Below, one piece after another: positions 45,866 through 57,502 of a stretch of 64,000 bases of DNA. Origin of the DNA: Sinohyriopsis cumingii (lineage: Eukaryota > Mollusca > Bivalvia > Unionida > Unionidae). Positions within the stretch are counted from its first letter, which is position 1. Each line of letters begins with the position of its first letter. The stretch lies in NCBI GenBank assembly GCA_028554795.2, contig CM068835.1:30630311-30694310 (forward strand), written 5' to 3'. The notes under the pieces are model-generated. The model did not search any database and had not been told where the DNA came from. It saw nothing but the letters and a program-made list of their open reading frames with translations. Position numbers and translations under genes: made by a program.

Positions 45866-46514
45866 GAATGTAATTGATTTTTCAGCCACGAAGCGACGCG
45901 AGCAGGTGAAACATAATGCGATATTACCGAATTCGATTAGAATGATAATAATTGGTCCATCTGGATCTGGCAAGACACAATTGTTACTGAATTTGATCAT
46001 GCGATGGCTGAAATGGGATAAGTTGTATTTGGTTGCACCATCCGTTGACGATCAGCGATGTTATCAAGTGCTAAAGGAATTTAGCGACAATACCGACGAA
46101 GGCACAATCGAATTTATCACAGACATTAATGAAGCTCCATCCGTGGTAAATTTAGACGGCGATGTTAATAATCTTGTTGTTTTCGATGATGTTATGCTGG
46201 ACAAGCAAACCAACCCAGCTAGGATATTCTCGCGTGGCAGACACAAGAACACCGATGTGATTTACGTGACACAGCGATACACGCAGATTCCCAAGGTAAT
46301 TAGAGATAATTGTAATATTTTATCGGTATTCAACGGCGTAGACACACACACACTGAGAAATATTCATCAGACATGGTGTAACGGTGATATGGACATAAAC
46401 AAATTTAAAAATTTCTTCAGCCGCGCTCAGGCAACACCGCACGGTTTTATCACGATAAATCTTCATGATCCGCGTAGTAGGTATCGAATCGGTCTTGATC
46501 AAATTTATTCATGA
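45864..46514 (+). CDS. ATP: Genome-packaging ATPase (FtsK/HerA type, A32-like)
   Basis: Its 216 residues start at MNVIDFSATK. I chose this start because the older copy aligns from the same Met (MDVTDFSATR) and because the upstream frame lies antisense to the zinc-ribbon gene. Walker A is GPSGSGKTQ (31-39), Walker B LVVFDD (104-109), and a polar sensor-like YVTQRY is at 134-139. The ATPase drives viral DNA into the capsid. It ends 1 base before the right inverted repeat (stop 46512-46514), so its 3' signals must lie inside the repeat. Confidence 0.93.
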   Translation: MNVIDFSATKRREQVKHNAILPNSIRMIIIGPSGSGKTQLLLNLIMRWLKWDKLYLVAPSVDDQRCYQVLKEFSDNTDEGTIEFITDINEAPSVVNLDGDVNNLVVFDDVMLDKQTNPARIFSRGRHKNTDVIYVTQRYTQIPKVIRDNCNILSVFNGVDTHTLRNIHQTWCNGDMDINKFKNFFSRAQATPHGFITINLHDPRSRYRIGLDQIYS

Positions 46515-46515
46515 A

Positions 46516-46758
46516 AAAGCAGCCCAACTTTGCAATAATCCATTAACACAAAAAAAATATCCCCAGACCCCCCCCCAAAAAAAATCTTCCTTTTTTACTT
46601 GCTCGAATGCACACAAAAATTGCACTCGGCGGGAGATTTACGCAAATTAATTTTCGTAGGAGGCCGCAAAAGTGAAATCTGAGGCTTCTACGGAGAAAGT
46701 TCTCGTAGGAAGGTTTATTTTGGTCGGAACGGCTGGTCTGTACAACTTCCCTGCTGCT
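46516..46758 (-). repeat. Right terminal inverted repeat
   Basis: Reverse complement of 31702-31941, ending ...CCCTGCTGCT. The G run (C run on this strand) is 9 long against 6 on the left. No other difference was seen by eye. Confidence 0.93.
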
Positions 46759-46766
46759 ATGTAACA
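46759..46766 (+). repeat. Right target-site duplication ATGTAACA
   Basis: Identical to 31694-31701 and directly adjacent to the element end. Confidence 0.88.
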
Positions 46767-47790
46767 AGACAATCCAGGTATTAAATCCTTTTTGTTAAGG
46801 GGCAAATTTATGTCGATCTACAAAAAGCACATTAGTTTGGGCCAGAGAACAATTAATTAGATTTATGGGGACAGGCGCTTGTTAAATCGCTATACTGCAG
46901 TGATTCCAAATGTCTGGTCGGTAGTGGTAGTGATTTTCAAATGAGGCATTCGTTTACTTAACCGCGAGACGGACTATTAAGGACACGTCTAACTTCGATT
47001 TCATAGTGGGACTATCTGTAAACATTGGATCACGTGCTATTTTGGGTCAAAAATCCATGTTGTATCCAGAAAGAAGAATCTTACATTAATTAATAAAAGT
47101 GATGTTCATAAAGTGTACAAAAATATCCCACAGTTAGACTCGAAATGCACATAAAAATGTGATTTCTAAATGGCAACGTGAAGACCCACTCCATGACCTT
47201 CTTGAACCTATAACCCAGAAAATTCAATTTACTATGCATCTTTTAGAATCATACAAATAAATACATTATATAAAAGATGGAAATGTGTACCTTAAAACAA
47301 AACTGTATTTTAATCCAAGTTTCCAATTTTGCAAGAAATTGTCCCACACGTACAAAATCGTCCGCTACCCAACGTGTCTACTTGCCGCTAGAACATAAAT
47401 TATCAACAAATTCCCCGGCGTATAGTCTGTTTCTAAATTCTGTAGTAATTTTTCCCCAGCAACAAGACGTTATAAACACATTACATCCTATTCATTGTTG
47501 TTTCTCTTCCACGTAATAGCTTATTTTTCATAAAATGTTGAACTTTACTAACTTTTTTACAAGATCGGTTTAGTTTGCTTAATATTTCTTGCCATTTACT
47601 GCCATTTTTACGTTGAATTTTGTAAAACTAGATATGAACCTGACCTAATTACTCGACTGAATTGCTGACAGAAACAGTCCAAAGTAATATATTTAATTTC
47701 TATAGCAAGACTGATAAAAATTACATCTTTTCAAAGCTTTGCGCAGAATAGGCCGACATATCGCGAGTCAGGAAAACATAGCTACGATGT

Positions 47791-47827
47791 CGTAGCCTCA
47801 ACTTGATTTGTTGTGGTTGAGGCTACG
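47791..47827. repeat. Inverted repeat, 12-bp stem and 13-base loop
   Basis: CGTAGCCTCAAC at 47791-47802 pairs perfectly with GTTGAGGCTACG at 47816-47827. No coding context; meaning unknown. Confidence 0.7.
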
Positions 47828-48472
47828 AACTGATCCCATATCATGTAATGGAGCAAAAAAAATCATCACTAAAGTGAGAAAAACAAACAGTGTAGAAATC
47901 AACTACATAATTATTATCATGTTGTGAAAGAAGTTTGGCTTATTTTGAATTTATTAAGCCCGTACACGATGAAATAAATTGGCATGGTTACACTAACCTC
48001 ATTCTGTCCGCCATGACAGATAACGCGAGGCTCTCACCGTTACCTCTTTTCTACGTAAAGCTTGCCAGATCATATTTGGATATTCTATGCTATATTATTA
48101 TCAATCAAGTGCGAATAATCGCTTCTTGGTGGAATTTCAAAGTTGCCGATAAACCATATTTACTTTTAATGCGCAGAATTTCTGACCCAAACGGCGCCAA
48201 ATGTTTACTACGATTTGTTTACATTTCCAAATAAGGCGTCAATGTCCTTATATGGCACACAAACAAAACGAGGCTGAGAACGGAAGTAATCATTATTTGA
48301 AATAATATGGCAGACATCTAAACGAAAATATCGGCTAAAAAAGGTAAACGAGATTTTACAACTATTTCTACAATGATTTTCGATACTTCCTGTATTAAAT
48401 AAGAGGACTACTCAATTTATTGGATTATATGCGAGGACTATGTTTAAAGTGTTATTATTAGGCTAAAAGAGC

Positions 48473-48495
48473 GCCGGGTGTGAATCACACCCGGC
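48473..48495. repeat. Near-perfect palindrome, 11-bp arms
   Basis: GCCGGGTGTGA, one central A, then TCACACCCGGC. It is unusually GC-rich for its surroundings. It could be a protein-binding site, an RNA hairpin, or a remnant of a small inverted-repeat element. Confidence 0.65.
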
Positions 48496-49039
48496 TTGCT
48501 CCATTAACACGTATATGCTCATGTTAGTACCCTGTCCACGAGGAACGAGTAAGGGTACTAATATTAGTGCTAGGAAAACAGGGTGGTGGTGGTATCCTCT
48601 GTGTCCAAAATTAATATTATTTTGAACAGAATATTCTGGTGACAATTGCATCTTTTCAAATGGTAAGCATTGCTGTATTTTATTTTTGTCAATCGCTCAA
48701 ATTTGGTCAGCGTTTTGTTTCAGTATTGGAAACGAAAACATTAGGTGCGCAGAAATGCCCGACAGCAGTGTATATTCATTGAGTATATAGCAGTGTATAT
48801 TCATTGAGTATATAGTTGCTACCGAAGGAGTATGACGTTTTGTCAGTAAATTACCTCACAATAAATCACCTTAATGTACTATGAATATATGTATATTTAT
48901 TATACTGATATGGTGATTTCGTGTTGTCACATGTTTCGTTGTACTTTATTGATAAAACATCAAACTATGTGGTTGCTAATGCCACCAGCTGCTCAAGGGA
49001 GAGAACTGACACATTTCCGGTTAAAGATGAGACAGAGAC

Positions 49040-49310
49040 AGCAGCAGAGGAGGCGAACAGACCTTTTGCTGAAACGTAACTTTGAAAACTAAAAAACCCA
49101 TACGAAAAAAATAAAATAAATAAGAACCAAAACCTCTAACTTTACCGAGAGTTTCTCTCCAAGAGTCTCTCTTGGGGGTTAGTTATTATTTTGTTTTATT
49201 ACTTTATTTTTGTCGTTTGTGTTTTTAAAAAAGTATATATGTTGTCGTTTACCCATATGACGTCTCATTGAGGTCGCGCCCTCTCTGCTGCTATAATTAG
49301 ATCATTATTT
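49040..49310 (+). repeat. Left terminal inverted repeat of the decayed element
   Basis: Pairs with 57221-57502. Shared phrases include 'accttttgctgaaacgtaac', 'accgagagtttctctccaag', 'agagtctctcttgggggtta' and 'gacgtctca'. The inner edge again carries CTGCTGCT, so the repeat itself has AGCAGCAG facing outward at one end and its complement at the other. Confidence 0.85.
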
Positions 49311-49320
49311 TATATCAATA

Positions 49321-50259
49321 ATGGCACCAGCTATGGAGCCGTATACTGCTAGACTAGATGGAGAGAGACTGAAAGCAACTAAGAAAGTTTTTCCTGTTCG
49401 TGATTCTGTTAGACAAAAACTTCAAGAACGTCAAGAATCTCAAGTTGAATATGCAGAAGGTACAGAAAAATTATTTAAACCAATTGTCGAACCAACCAAG
49501 AAAATTGTTACAGCAACTGAGGCAACACAAAAAGCTCTTGAAACATCGCTTGTTGATATTGCTGGCAGGTCTTCAAGCAGCTCAACCCCCCACCCCCACC
49601 CCCCAACCTCCTATGTAAAACCCGAATATGTGAGAACTACGAGATCTGCCGATTGGGTTAGGGATGTATTTCGCATCGCTATTAATACTCCACAAATCAG
49701 ATCTATGGAAAATGTTAAGTTTTAATATTTTTGAACAGGCAGAAAGTGAGCGTGTTAAACAATTATTACTGAAAATGAGACAAAAAGAAGAAATGAAGTT
49801 GCAACTTGAAAAAGCAAAAACAGAAAGGAAACAAAGAGAGAGGGAAATGAGGTCGAAACTTACGTAGGTTGAACGAGGAAGGAAATAAAGGGAAGAAGAA
49901 GATCTGGAATTTGAAGAAATTAAACGATGGAAAAAATTAAGTTCTTCACCAGATAAGAAGAAGCAAAATCGAAATCAGTCTCAGGAAAATGGGAGAAGAA
50001 AGCAGAAGAAACAACAAGTAAGAAAGATGAAACAACTGGAAGTGGTTTTGTTACTCAAGGAATGTGTCCTGACAGTGTTCTTTCTGACGTAGATAGATTA
50101 GAATTTCTGACTGGAGGAAAACGGGCTGCAAATAATTTGCCGGAAATAATTAATGAAATATCTGATATTTGTCGAAGATTATTTACTGGCAGTATTATGG
50201 ATCGCAACATTTATCGTTCTCTCATGGATGAAATTGTTGATGGTTATCACAGCTTCTAA
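49321..50259 (+). pseudogene. Relic of the large K/E-rich first gene
   Basis: The N-terminal part is open from ATG 49321 for 134 codons and resembles residues 10-80 of the intact protein (TARLDGERLKATKK, EYAEGTEKLFKPIVEPT). A charged middle region follows in other frames with at least one stop (TAG near 49865). The C-terminal domain at 50062-50259 is well kept (CPDSVLSDVDRLEFL, LTGGKRAANN, DICRRLF), so that domain was the most constrained part. Confidence 0.85.
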
Positions 50260-50282
50260 AAAACAACTAATTAATCAACGCG

Positions 50283-50599
50283 TGTATTGATGTTTTTTTT
50301 TTTGTTTCATATTCTTTACATAATTTTGATCTAATGTTCTCAATTGCGATCGAAAGTGGGACGACATTTTCTACTTCTGTATCTTTTACTGTTGATAAAG
50401 ATTGGAACATAATCTGCTAGATGGTCTTCGTCAGTCTATACTCTGCTGATAGTGTATATCCACCTTCAATTTTACGATTTTGTAATGATTCAAAATCAGA
50501 AATGATTTTCTCTGGATAAAGTTGAATTTTTATGCCGTCTTTTCAAAAAACATTTTATTGCAGAAATAATATCATTAATATTTTCAAAATTAATTTTTA

Positions 50600-50600
<1 letters not shown>
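50283..50600 (-). pseudogene. Relic of the small helical gene
   Basis: Read on the minus strand, fragments such as FESLQNRKIEGGYTLSAEYR and FQSLSTVKDTEVEN align with the 125-residue protein at 40122-40499. At least one in-frame stop interrupts it. It lies directly after the first gene's relic, which places the capsid-block deletion between about 50259 and 50283. Confidence 0.75.
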
Positions 50601-52270
<1,670 letters not shown>

Positions 52271-52274
52271 AGCA

Positions 52275-52750
52275 GATTTGTATATTTTATCTCAACACGT
52301 TGTACCGACGGTACATGTGAATATCAAAATATTTCCCAGCTGCATTCATTGATTGAAGTATTATTTCTTCGCCAGTCTCTGTATTTGTATATTTAGCCAC
52401 CATCTTTCCAATTGTTTTTATATTTACCAGTATCATCACATGCAGAATTCTGACTACGTGATAGCTCTCAGATTAGATAAATTATTATCGATTTTTATAC
52501 CGTTGATATGATCGATCACAAGACCATCTTCGATTAATCCATTGAAACATTCGAATATAAATCGGTGACAAAGATATATTTTATTTCTCCCGATACTGAA
52601 TATGAGATAAGCAGTATTAATGACAGAACAACTGGGTTTTTTTTAGCCGACAGTGTCTGATGACACCATCACGATATGCTTGATAATTTTTAATGATGGG
52701 GTGTTTAGCGAAGTCTTGACCTAGGGGGTTATTAAAGTTTTGGCTCATTT
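52275..52750 (-). pseudogene. Relic of the HNH endonuclease
   Basis: On the minus strand the nuclease core is still readable (IDHINGIKIDNNLSNLRA), but frameshifts and stops cut the gene on both sides of it. It sits at the same place as the gene at 40548-41105. Confidence 0.75.
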
Positions 52751-52754
52751 ATAT

Positions 52755-53063
52755 ATAATATTATTTGTTTAAAAAATAATTTGTCTAAATCGTAACTTTG
52801 CAAATCTTATAGGATAATCTTCTACACTTTTTATAACTTTATCATTATTTTATTTATCATAGAATCTTTTCAGTACTCTGTATTTTTTTTACCACCACAC
52901 TGCATACACAACTGCATTTTTCCTCTAATTCCAACACCGCATTTAAACACGGTTTTGTTCCTAGACTTCCATTACGAACGCTTTGCATATGATGTCCGCA
53001 GAATTCGTTTACGCAAGCTTTGTTGCAATGAGTTGTAAACCTATCATTAACCACCTGCATTTG
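52755..53063 (-). pseudogene. Relic of the zinc-ribbon gene
   Basis: A 67-codon frame keeps CNKACVNEFCGHH, aligned with the Cys/His cluster of the intact 96-residue protein. The second Cys cluster is shifted out of frame (KPCLNAVLELEEKCSCVC region). Confidence 0.75.
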
Positions 53064-53078
53064 TCTTTGATTTGAATC

Positions 53079-53079
<1 letters not shown>

Positions 53080-53175
<96 letters not shown>

Positions 53176-53203
53176 ATATAATATAATATAATATAATATA
53201 ATA
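53080..53203. repeat. (TA)n and (ATATA)n microsatellite
   Basis: About 90 bases of TA followed by about seven ATATA-type units. It lies in the divergent promoter gap of the decayed element, which is only 31 bases in the intact one. Confidence 0.95.
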
Positions 53204-53234
53204 TTTCAATTTAAATGTTTGTCTTAATTGTAAT

Positions 53235-55213
53235 ATGGATGAATTCGAAAGATTATCTAAGATCAAGCCTTCTAAAAAGAAATTTAATCTTGATAGAATA
53301 TCCCCTGACTTACCGATAAAAGCTCTTGTTGATCCGAAGAATAAAACTTTAATTAATAAAAGTCACGAAAGAAAACATTTAGGAAAGATGGCGCATCTCA
53401 TGTGTGGGCAACATTCAATATCACCGATGGTGTCGATGCTACGATGAACGACAAACGAGCGGCAACAATCATTAATTATCTCGACAATCGAAACTATCTT
53501 TTCTAAAGTATAACTTGTTGTATTAGCAGAAACAGACAATTGGATCATCCGTGACAGATATGACCCTCTCCTTCATAATGAAAAAATTGCCATACTGGGT
53601 AAAAATTCCAAACCAGGAATTTTGACTGGTATTGACAAACCGTATTATGAAAGAGCGCATCCTGTAACAGCAGTTATTTATGGAATTTATCCGATAAATT
53701 ATAAACCCAGCCTTAATCTAAAACCGATGAAATTTAAGAAAATAAATTGTGTAGCCGAACAAGTAACGGAATATTTTACGTTTCGACTCGTGGAAACGGT
53801 CTAACGGATAAAATATGTAAAATAATAAATGAATAGCAAGAAATAGTTAAAGATACCGGAGCGTCTGTGAAATATGTCGTTGAGCAAGGAAAGAAATTAA
53901 AATTCCCATTAACGATAACCGGAGAGATTTTGTACGAATCAAAATATAAATCAAAAGGAGCTTCGATTGAAACTATTGATCATAATGCGCATGCATGGAC
54001 TAATGCACTAATAATATTTCCACAAAGAGATATATTTGATTTTGTTAACGAAATAAGTAAAAATTATTCTGTATCAGTATGGTTATTTCAAAGTTTTGAT
54101 GATGGAAACTATGATCAGTTTGTACGACCTAATGGAGTTATTTATTGTACAGAATCTCTCCATGAAGAAATGAAAAATCTTACGTTAAAATATACCGATG
54201 ATGCTGAACAATTACTCAGTAATTGTTTTACTGTTTCGTCAGTTGTTGCCTATTTTTCTAGTGAGAAAAATTCATGGATACCAACTCGGTTTGATTTTCT
54301 CAATGATATAATATCGAGTTGTGTCGAATACCGACACGGTGGATTGTGGAATTGTAAATACGATTATAGAGATGTTATTTCAGTTGATATGGTTGCGTGT
54401 TATCCGGGAAGTTTTCTTGGTATTGGAGAGTGTTCTGAGCATTTTGAGCGATTTGGTGATATACTTTCAGAAACTCCTATTAACAATTTTTGGAATTTGT
54501 GGAGACCAAATGATTTGATAGTGGTAAGTAGAAAGATAGTTCGTGATACACTTCAACAACAATTATTTATGCTACATAAAGAAAAGTTTTCAAATCTACC
54601 TGTACCATTATGTTATCGACCGGTTGATACGCGACAGCAGACTATCGACGTTGATATACCAGTGTCGTCAGAAGAACAAAATCTTTTATTAAATTATATT
54701 GTTTTAGTTGATGTCAGTGTTGTTGAGAAGGCGTTATCCATTGACAAAACTCCATGGACGCTAGGATACGCAATGAAGATTCATTAATCTCAGGGGTTAC
54801 CTATTTTTGATACGCGAGTTTGGATCGTCAATGATCGAATCGAATGGTCAAGTTTAGTTTATCTCGCAGTGTCTAGAGTTAGAAAAATATCTCAATTGGG
54901 TTATTATAGACGTTACAGAAACCACTGGCGATGTTATTGACAATGGTATATTAAGAAAAAAATTAGTTATAAACAGTGGGACAAAAAAAAGCGCGACTTT
55001 GACCTTGATGCTGAATTTATAATGATGCTGAAACAACAGCAAAATAAACATTGTGCGAGCTGTAATACAGTAATGTTGTGACGATACTCGAATAATGATC
55101 CAAGACAAATTACCGTAGACAGAATTAAAAGTAAGTTTGGTCATACACGTGAAAATGTAATGCTGACCTGCCTTGAATGTAATCGTCGTCGAGGTGCTAG
55201 TTTACAAAAGTGA
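53235..55213 (+). pseudogene. Relic of the polymerase/helicase, core deleted, with a C-terminal HNH domain
   Basis: The start (MDEFERLSKIKP) and several N-terminal blocks are present with frameshifts. A 306-codon frame at 53867-54787 runs through motif A (SVDMVACYPGSF) and then jumps at about 54470 directly to the helicase region LWRPNDLIVVSRK. About 430 codons are thus missing in frame, including polymerase motif C and the Walker motifs. The helicase end follows with a stop. From about 54935 to 55213 a domain absent from the intact copy is readable: CASCN, then VDRI, GH, and TCLECNRRRG, an HNH-type Cys-rich nuclease pattern. Confidence 0.87.
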
Positions 55214-56020
55214 ATGCGGTGGTAATTTTGTGTCTTCAGGAATTACAAGTAATTGTTCACGCACGAATCCACATTGAGGATCAGTTGAATCTAATCTGTA
55301 GATTGCAGGTCTACCCGTGGATCTTGCCACATTGGTTATTGTATGTGCCGTAATACTCAAGATAGGATCAGTCGCTCTTTTTTTTACCACCTTCAAGTTC
55401 ACCAGGTTCATATAAATATCTGACAGTAACATTACCAAATACTGGTTGTTTTGAAAAATCGTTGTATTGATATATATTGTTTTGTAATTGCATTAATAGG
55501 TTTCATAGAAGTTGTTCGAGTAATTTCATTATTTAATGCATTCACGAGATCTCGTATCTTGAATTATTTCCTTTGCATACTGATATCCAAATAACCGCTC
55601 AGCAAGTGTTCGATTAAATCGTTCAACAATTGCCTGATTACGATGTATTGCTTATGTCCTCGCTCAAAAGCAAATACAACTTCAGCAGCTGTTTTAGCTG
55701 ATAGTGGCTCTGTTTCTTTATATCTACTTGTAACGTCAACGGCAGTTAACGCGTGTTTATATGTTAATTGACGTCTTCCAATTTTTATAGTATCGTGTGG
55801 TAAAAATAAAATATCAGCCTAATGAACTGTATTAGGAATGCTGACATCAAATCGTGCATGCTGAATTCGTTTAGGTGATGGTAGATAAAATGTGCCATAT
55901 TGCCTGTCGTGCTAACCATTTTTCAGCAGTAAAACGTGTAACATTTGCTGCATCAGCAAGTTTACTAATTGCTGCTCTACCTCTCCAATATCCCATTGGG
56001 CTATAATAAATTGATTCCAT
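55202..56020 (-). pseudogene. Relic of the integrase
   Basis: The start (MESIYYSP) and C-terminal domain (RSTGRPAIYRLDS) are recognisable. The first catalytic Asp is present but preceded by a stop codon. The segment with the central Asp is deleted, and the Glu region (NQAIVERFN) remains. It cannot be active. Confidence 0.88.
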
Positions 56021-56039
56021 TAGTTTAATAATTGGTTAA

Positions 56040-56440
56040 TTAATTACCAGCCTCTAATGCTAGTTTACCTTTCATCGCGGATCTTACCAACCAGTTTTCG
56101 AGTGATTCTCTTATTTTTATTTTTTTATGGAATTTAACGAATGAATCAACTTCACATCTGCAATATGTCTGTCTTGTAGGTTTTTACTTTTATAGGTTAC
56201 ATCATGAACGTGACATGCTCGATCAGTATCATTTATAGGATACTCTCCAGGTCTTGGCTGATCTTGATTATCAAGTGGGATATCAAGTCGGGTGTAAGGA
56301 CCACAATAACTATATCCAGGAAGATGTTTTTCTCCTGGGTATTTGGCCCATGATGTTCCTGGAAATTTTGACATTAATATAGCAATATCACCACCATCCT
56401 TACGTTGAATTTTAGGTAAAAACGAAAAAAAAATTGTTAC
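56040..56440 (-). pseudogene. Relic of the PLA2 protein
   Basis: It keeps WAKYPGEKHLPGYSYCGP and the His-Asp pair in ACHVHDVTY. The calcium loop has changed (CGPY instead of CGPG), and the C-terminal part is out of frame after 56117. Confidence 0.85.
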
Positions 56441-56566
56441 ATATTGCACATTTCCCACCATATGTTATTCTTCTATTTTTTTTGTTGTAACAGTGGCTAA
56501 ATCAGTGGTTGGAGTTTTAACTCTACAACGTAAACAATATAGATTAATGTATATTTATAATATGGA
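56430..56566 (-). pseudogene. Relic of the DUF5679-type zinc ribbon
   Basis: The first Cys pair is readable as YCLRCRVKT on the minus strand. The second is separated by a stop and a frame change. It diverges from the ATPase relic as in the intact element. Confidence 0.6.
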
Positions 56567-57219
56567 TGTAACTGATTTCTCAGCGACACGAAAGCAGGGA
56601 CCAGTAAAGCATATTTCAGCATTACCGAATTCTATCAGAATGATTATAATAGGTCCATCTGGGTCTGGTAAAACGCAATTATTGCCTAATCTTATAATGA
56701 GATGGTTAAAGTGGGACAAGTTGTACTTAGCTGCACCATCAGTTGATGATCAGAGATGTTATGATGTACTTAAAGATTTTAACGAAAATGCAAAATTGTT
56801 AAATGAAGATGGTGACTACATTATTAATTTTATAACCGATATTGATGAAGCGCCGAGTGTTGATTAATTAGATGGATTTATTAATAATCTCTATGTATAC
56901 GATGATGATGTGATGCTGGACAAACAATCAAATCCAGCTCGGATATTTTCTTGAGGTAGGCATAAAAATACAGATATTAGTTTTGTCACTCAGAGATATA
57001 CACAAATACCAAAAGTGATCAGAGATAACTGTAAAATTTTAGTTGTATTTAATGGAGTTGATACACATACATTAAGAAATATTCATCAAACTTGGTAAGC
57101 GGAGATATGGACATAACTAGATTTAGAAAGCACAATCTGCTTCACACGGATTTATAACAATAAATTTACACGGTCCCAGAACAAGATGTGGTGTAGGTCT
57201 TGATAAAATATTTGGTTGA
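56562..57219 (+). pseudogene. Relic of the packaging ATPase
   Basis: It starts MDVTDFSATR and keeps Walker A (GPSGSGKTQ), the region after it and a Walker-B-like VYDDDVMLD. Several stops break it (for example after APSVD at about 56865 and at ARIFS). The end is fragmentary just before the right repeat. Confidence 0.88.
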
Positions 57220-57220
57220 C

Positions 57221-57502
57221 AATTATAGCAGCAGAGGCGACGCGACCTCAGTGAGACGTCAGGCGGGTAAACGACTACATATATACTTTTTAAAAAACAA
57301 TAAAGAAAAAAATAAAGTAACAAAAAAATCTAACCCCCAAGAGAGACTCTGGGAGAGAGATTCTTGGAGAGAAACTCTCGGTAAAATTAGAGGCTTTGGT
57401 TTAACGTCAGTGACCTTCTTTTTTAAAAACAAAATTTCGTATGAGGTTTTTAGTTTTCAAAGTTACGTTTCAGCAAAAGGTCTATTTGCCTCCTCTGCTG
57501 CT
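57221..57502 (-). repeat. Right terminal inverted repeat of the decayed element
   Basis: Complement of 49040-49310 with many differences and a short extra segment near 57400-57430. It ends CCTCTGCTGCT. The flanking bases (GGGGCT on the right, AGAGAC on the left) show no duplication. Confidence 0.85.

Larger units (their letters stand above)
31702..46758 (+). mobile_element. Complete Maverick/Polinton (adintovirus-like) element
   Basis: Bounded by about 240-bp terminal inverted repeats that start AG...CT and differ only in one G-run length, and flanked by an 8-bp direct repeat. Inside are all hallmark genes of the group: retroviral-like integrase, family-B DNA polymerase, FtsK/HerA-type packaging ATPase, adenain-like protease, double-jelly-roll major capsid protein and penton. 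Accessory genes for a fibre, PLA2, DUF5679-type zinc ribbon, HNH nuclease and small virion proteins are also present. Long open frames with no internal stops and matching repeats point to a recent insertion. Compared with the host DNA around it, the element is visibly richer in CpG. Two apparent frame breaks (near 35988 and 37675) are the only blemishes. Confidence 0.95.
46767..49039. other. Host DNA between the two elements, no gene found
   Basis: About 2.3 kb. I see no exon with convincing splice sites and no conserved protein. It contains a 12-bp stem hairpin at 47791-47827 (CGTAGCCTCAAC / GTTGAGGCTACG) and an almost perfect palindrome at 48473-48495 (11-bp arms around one A). A direct repeat 'agcagtgtatattcattgag' lies near 48762-48810. 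A 99-codon frame near 47935 has no ATG start and no recognisable product. Confidence 0.5.

Noticed and set aside
45866..46000. Longer N-terminus of the DUF5679-type protein, starting at 46000
   Set aside because: This stretch lies antisense to the ATPase Walker A region and reads its complement. The zinc-ribbon family starts near the first Cys pair.
47935..48234. Ninety-nine-codon open frame between the elements
   Set aside because: It begins without an ATG, shows no domain or family resemblance, and has no promoter or splice context.
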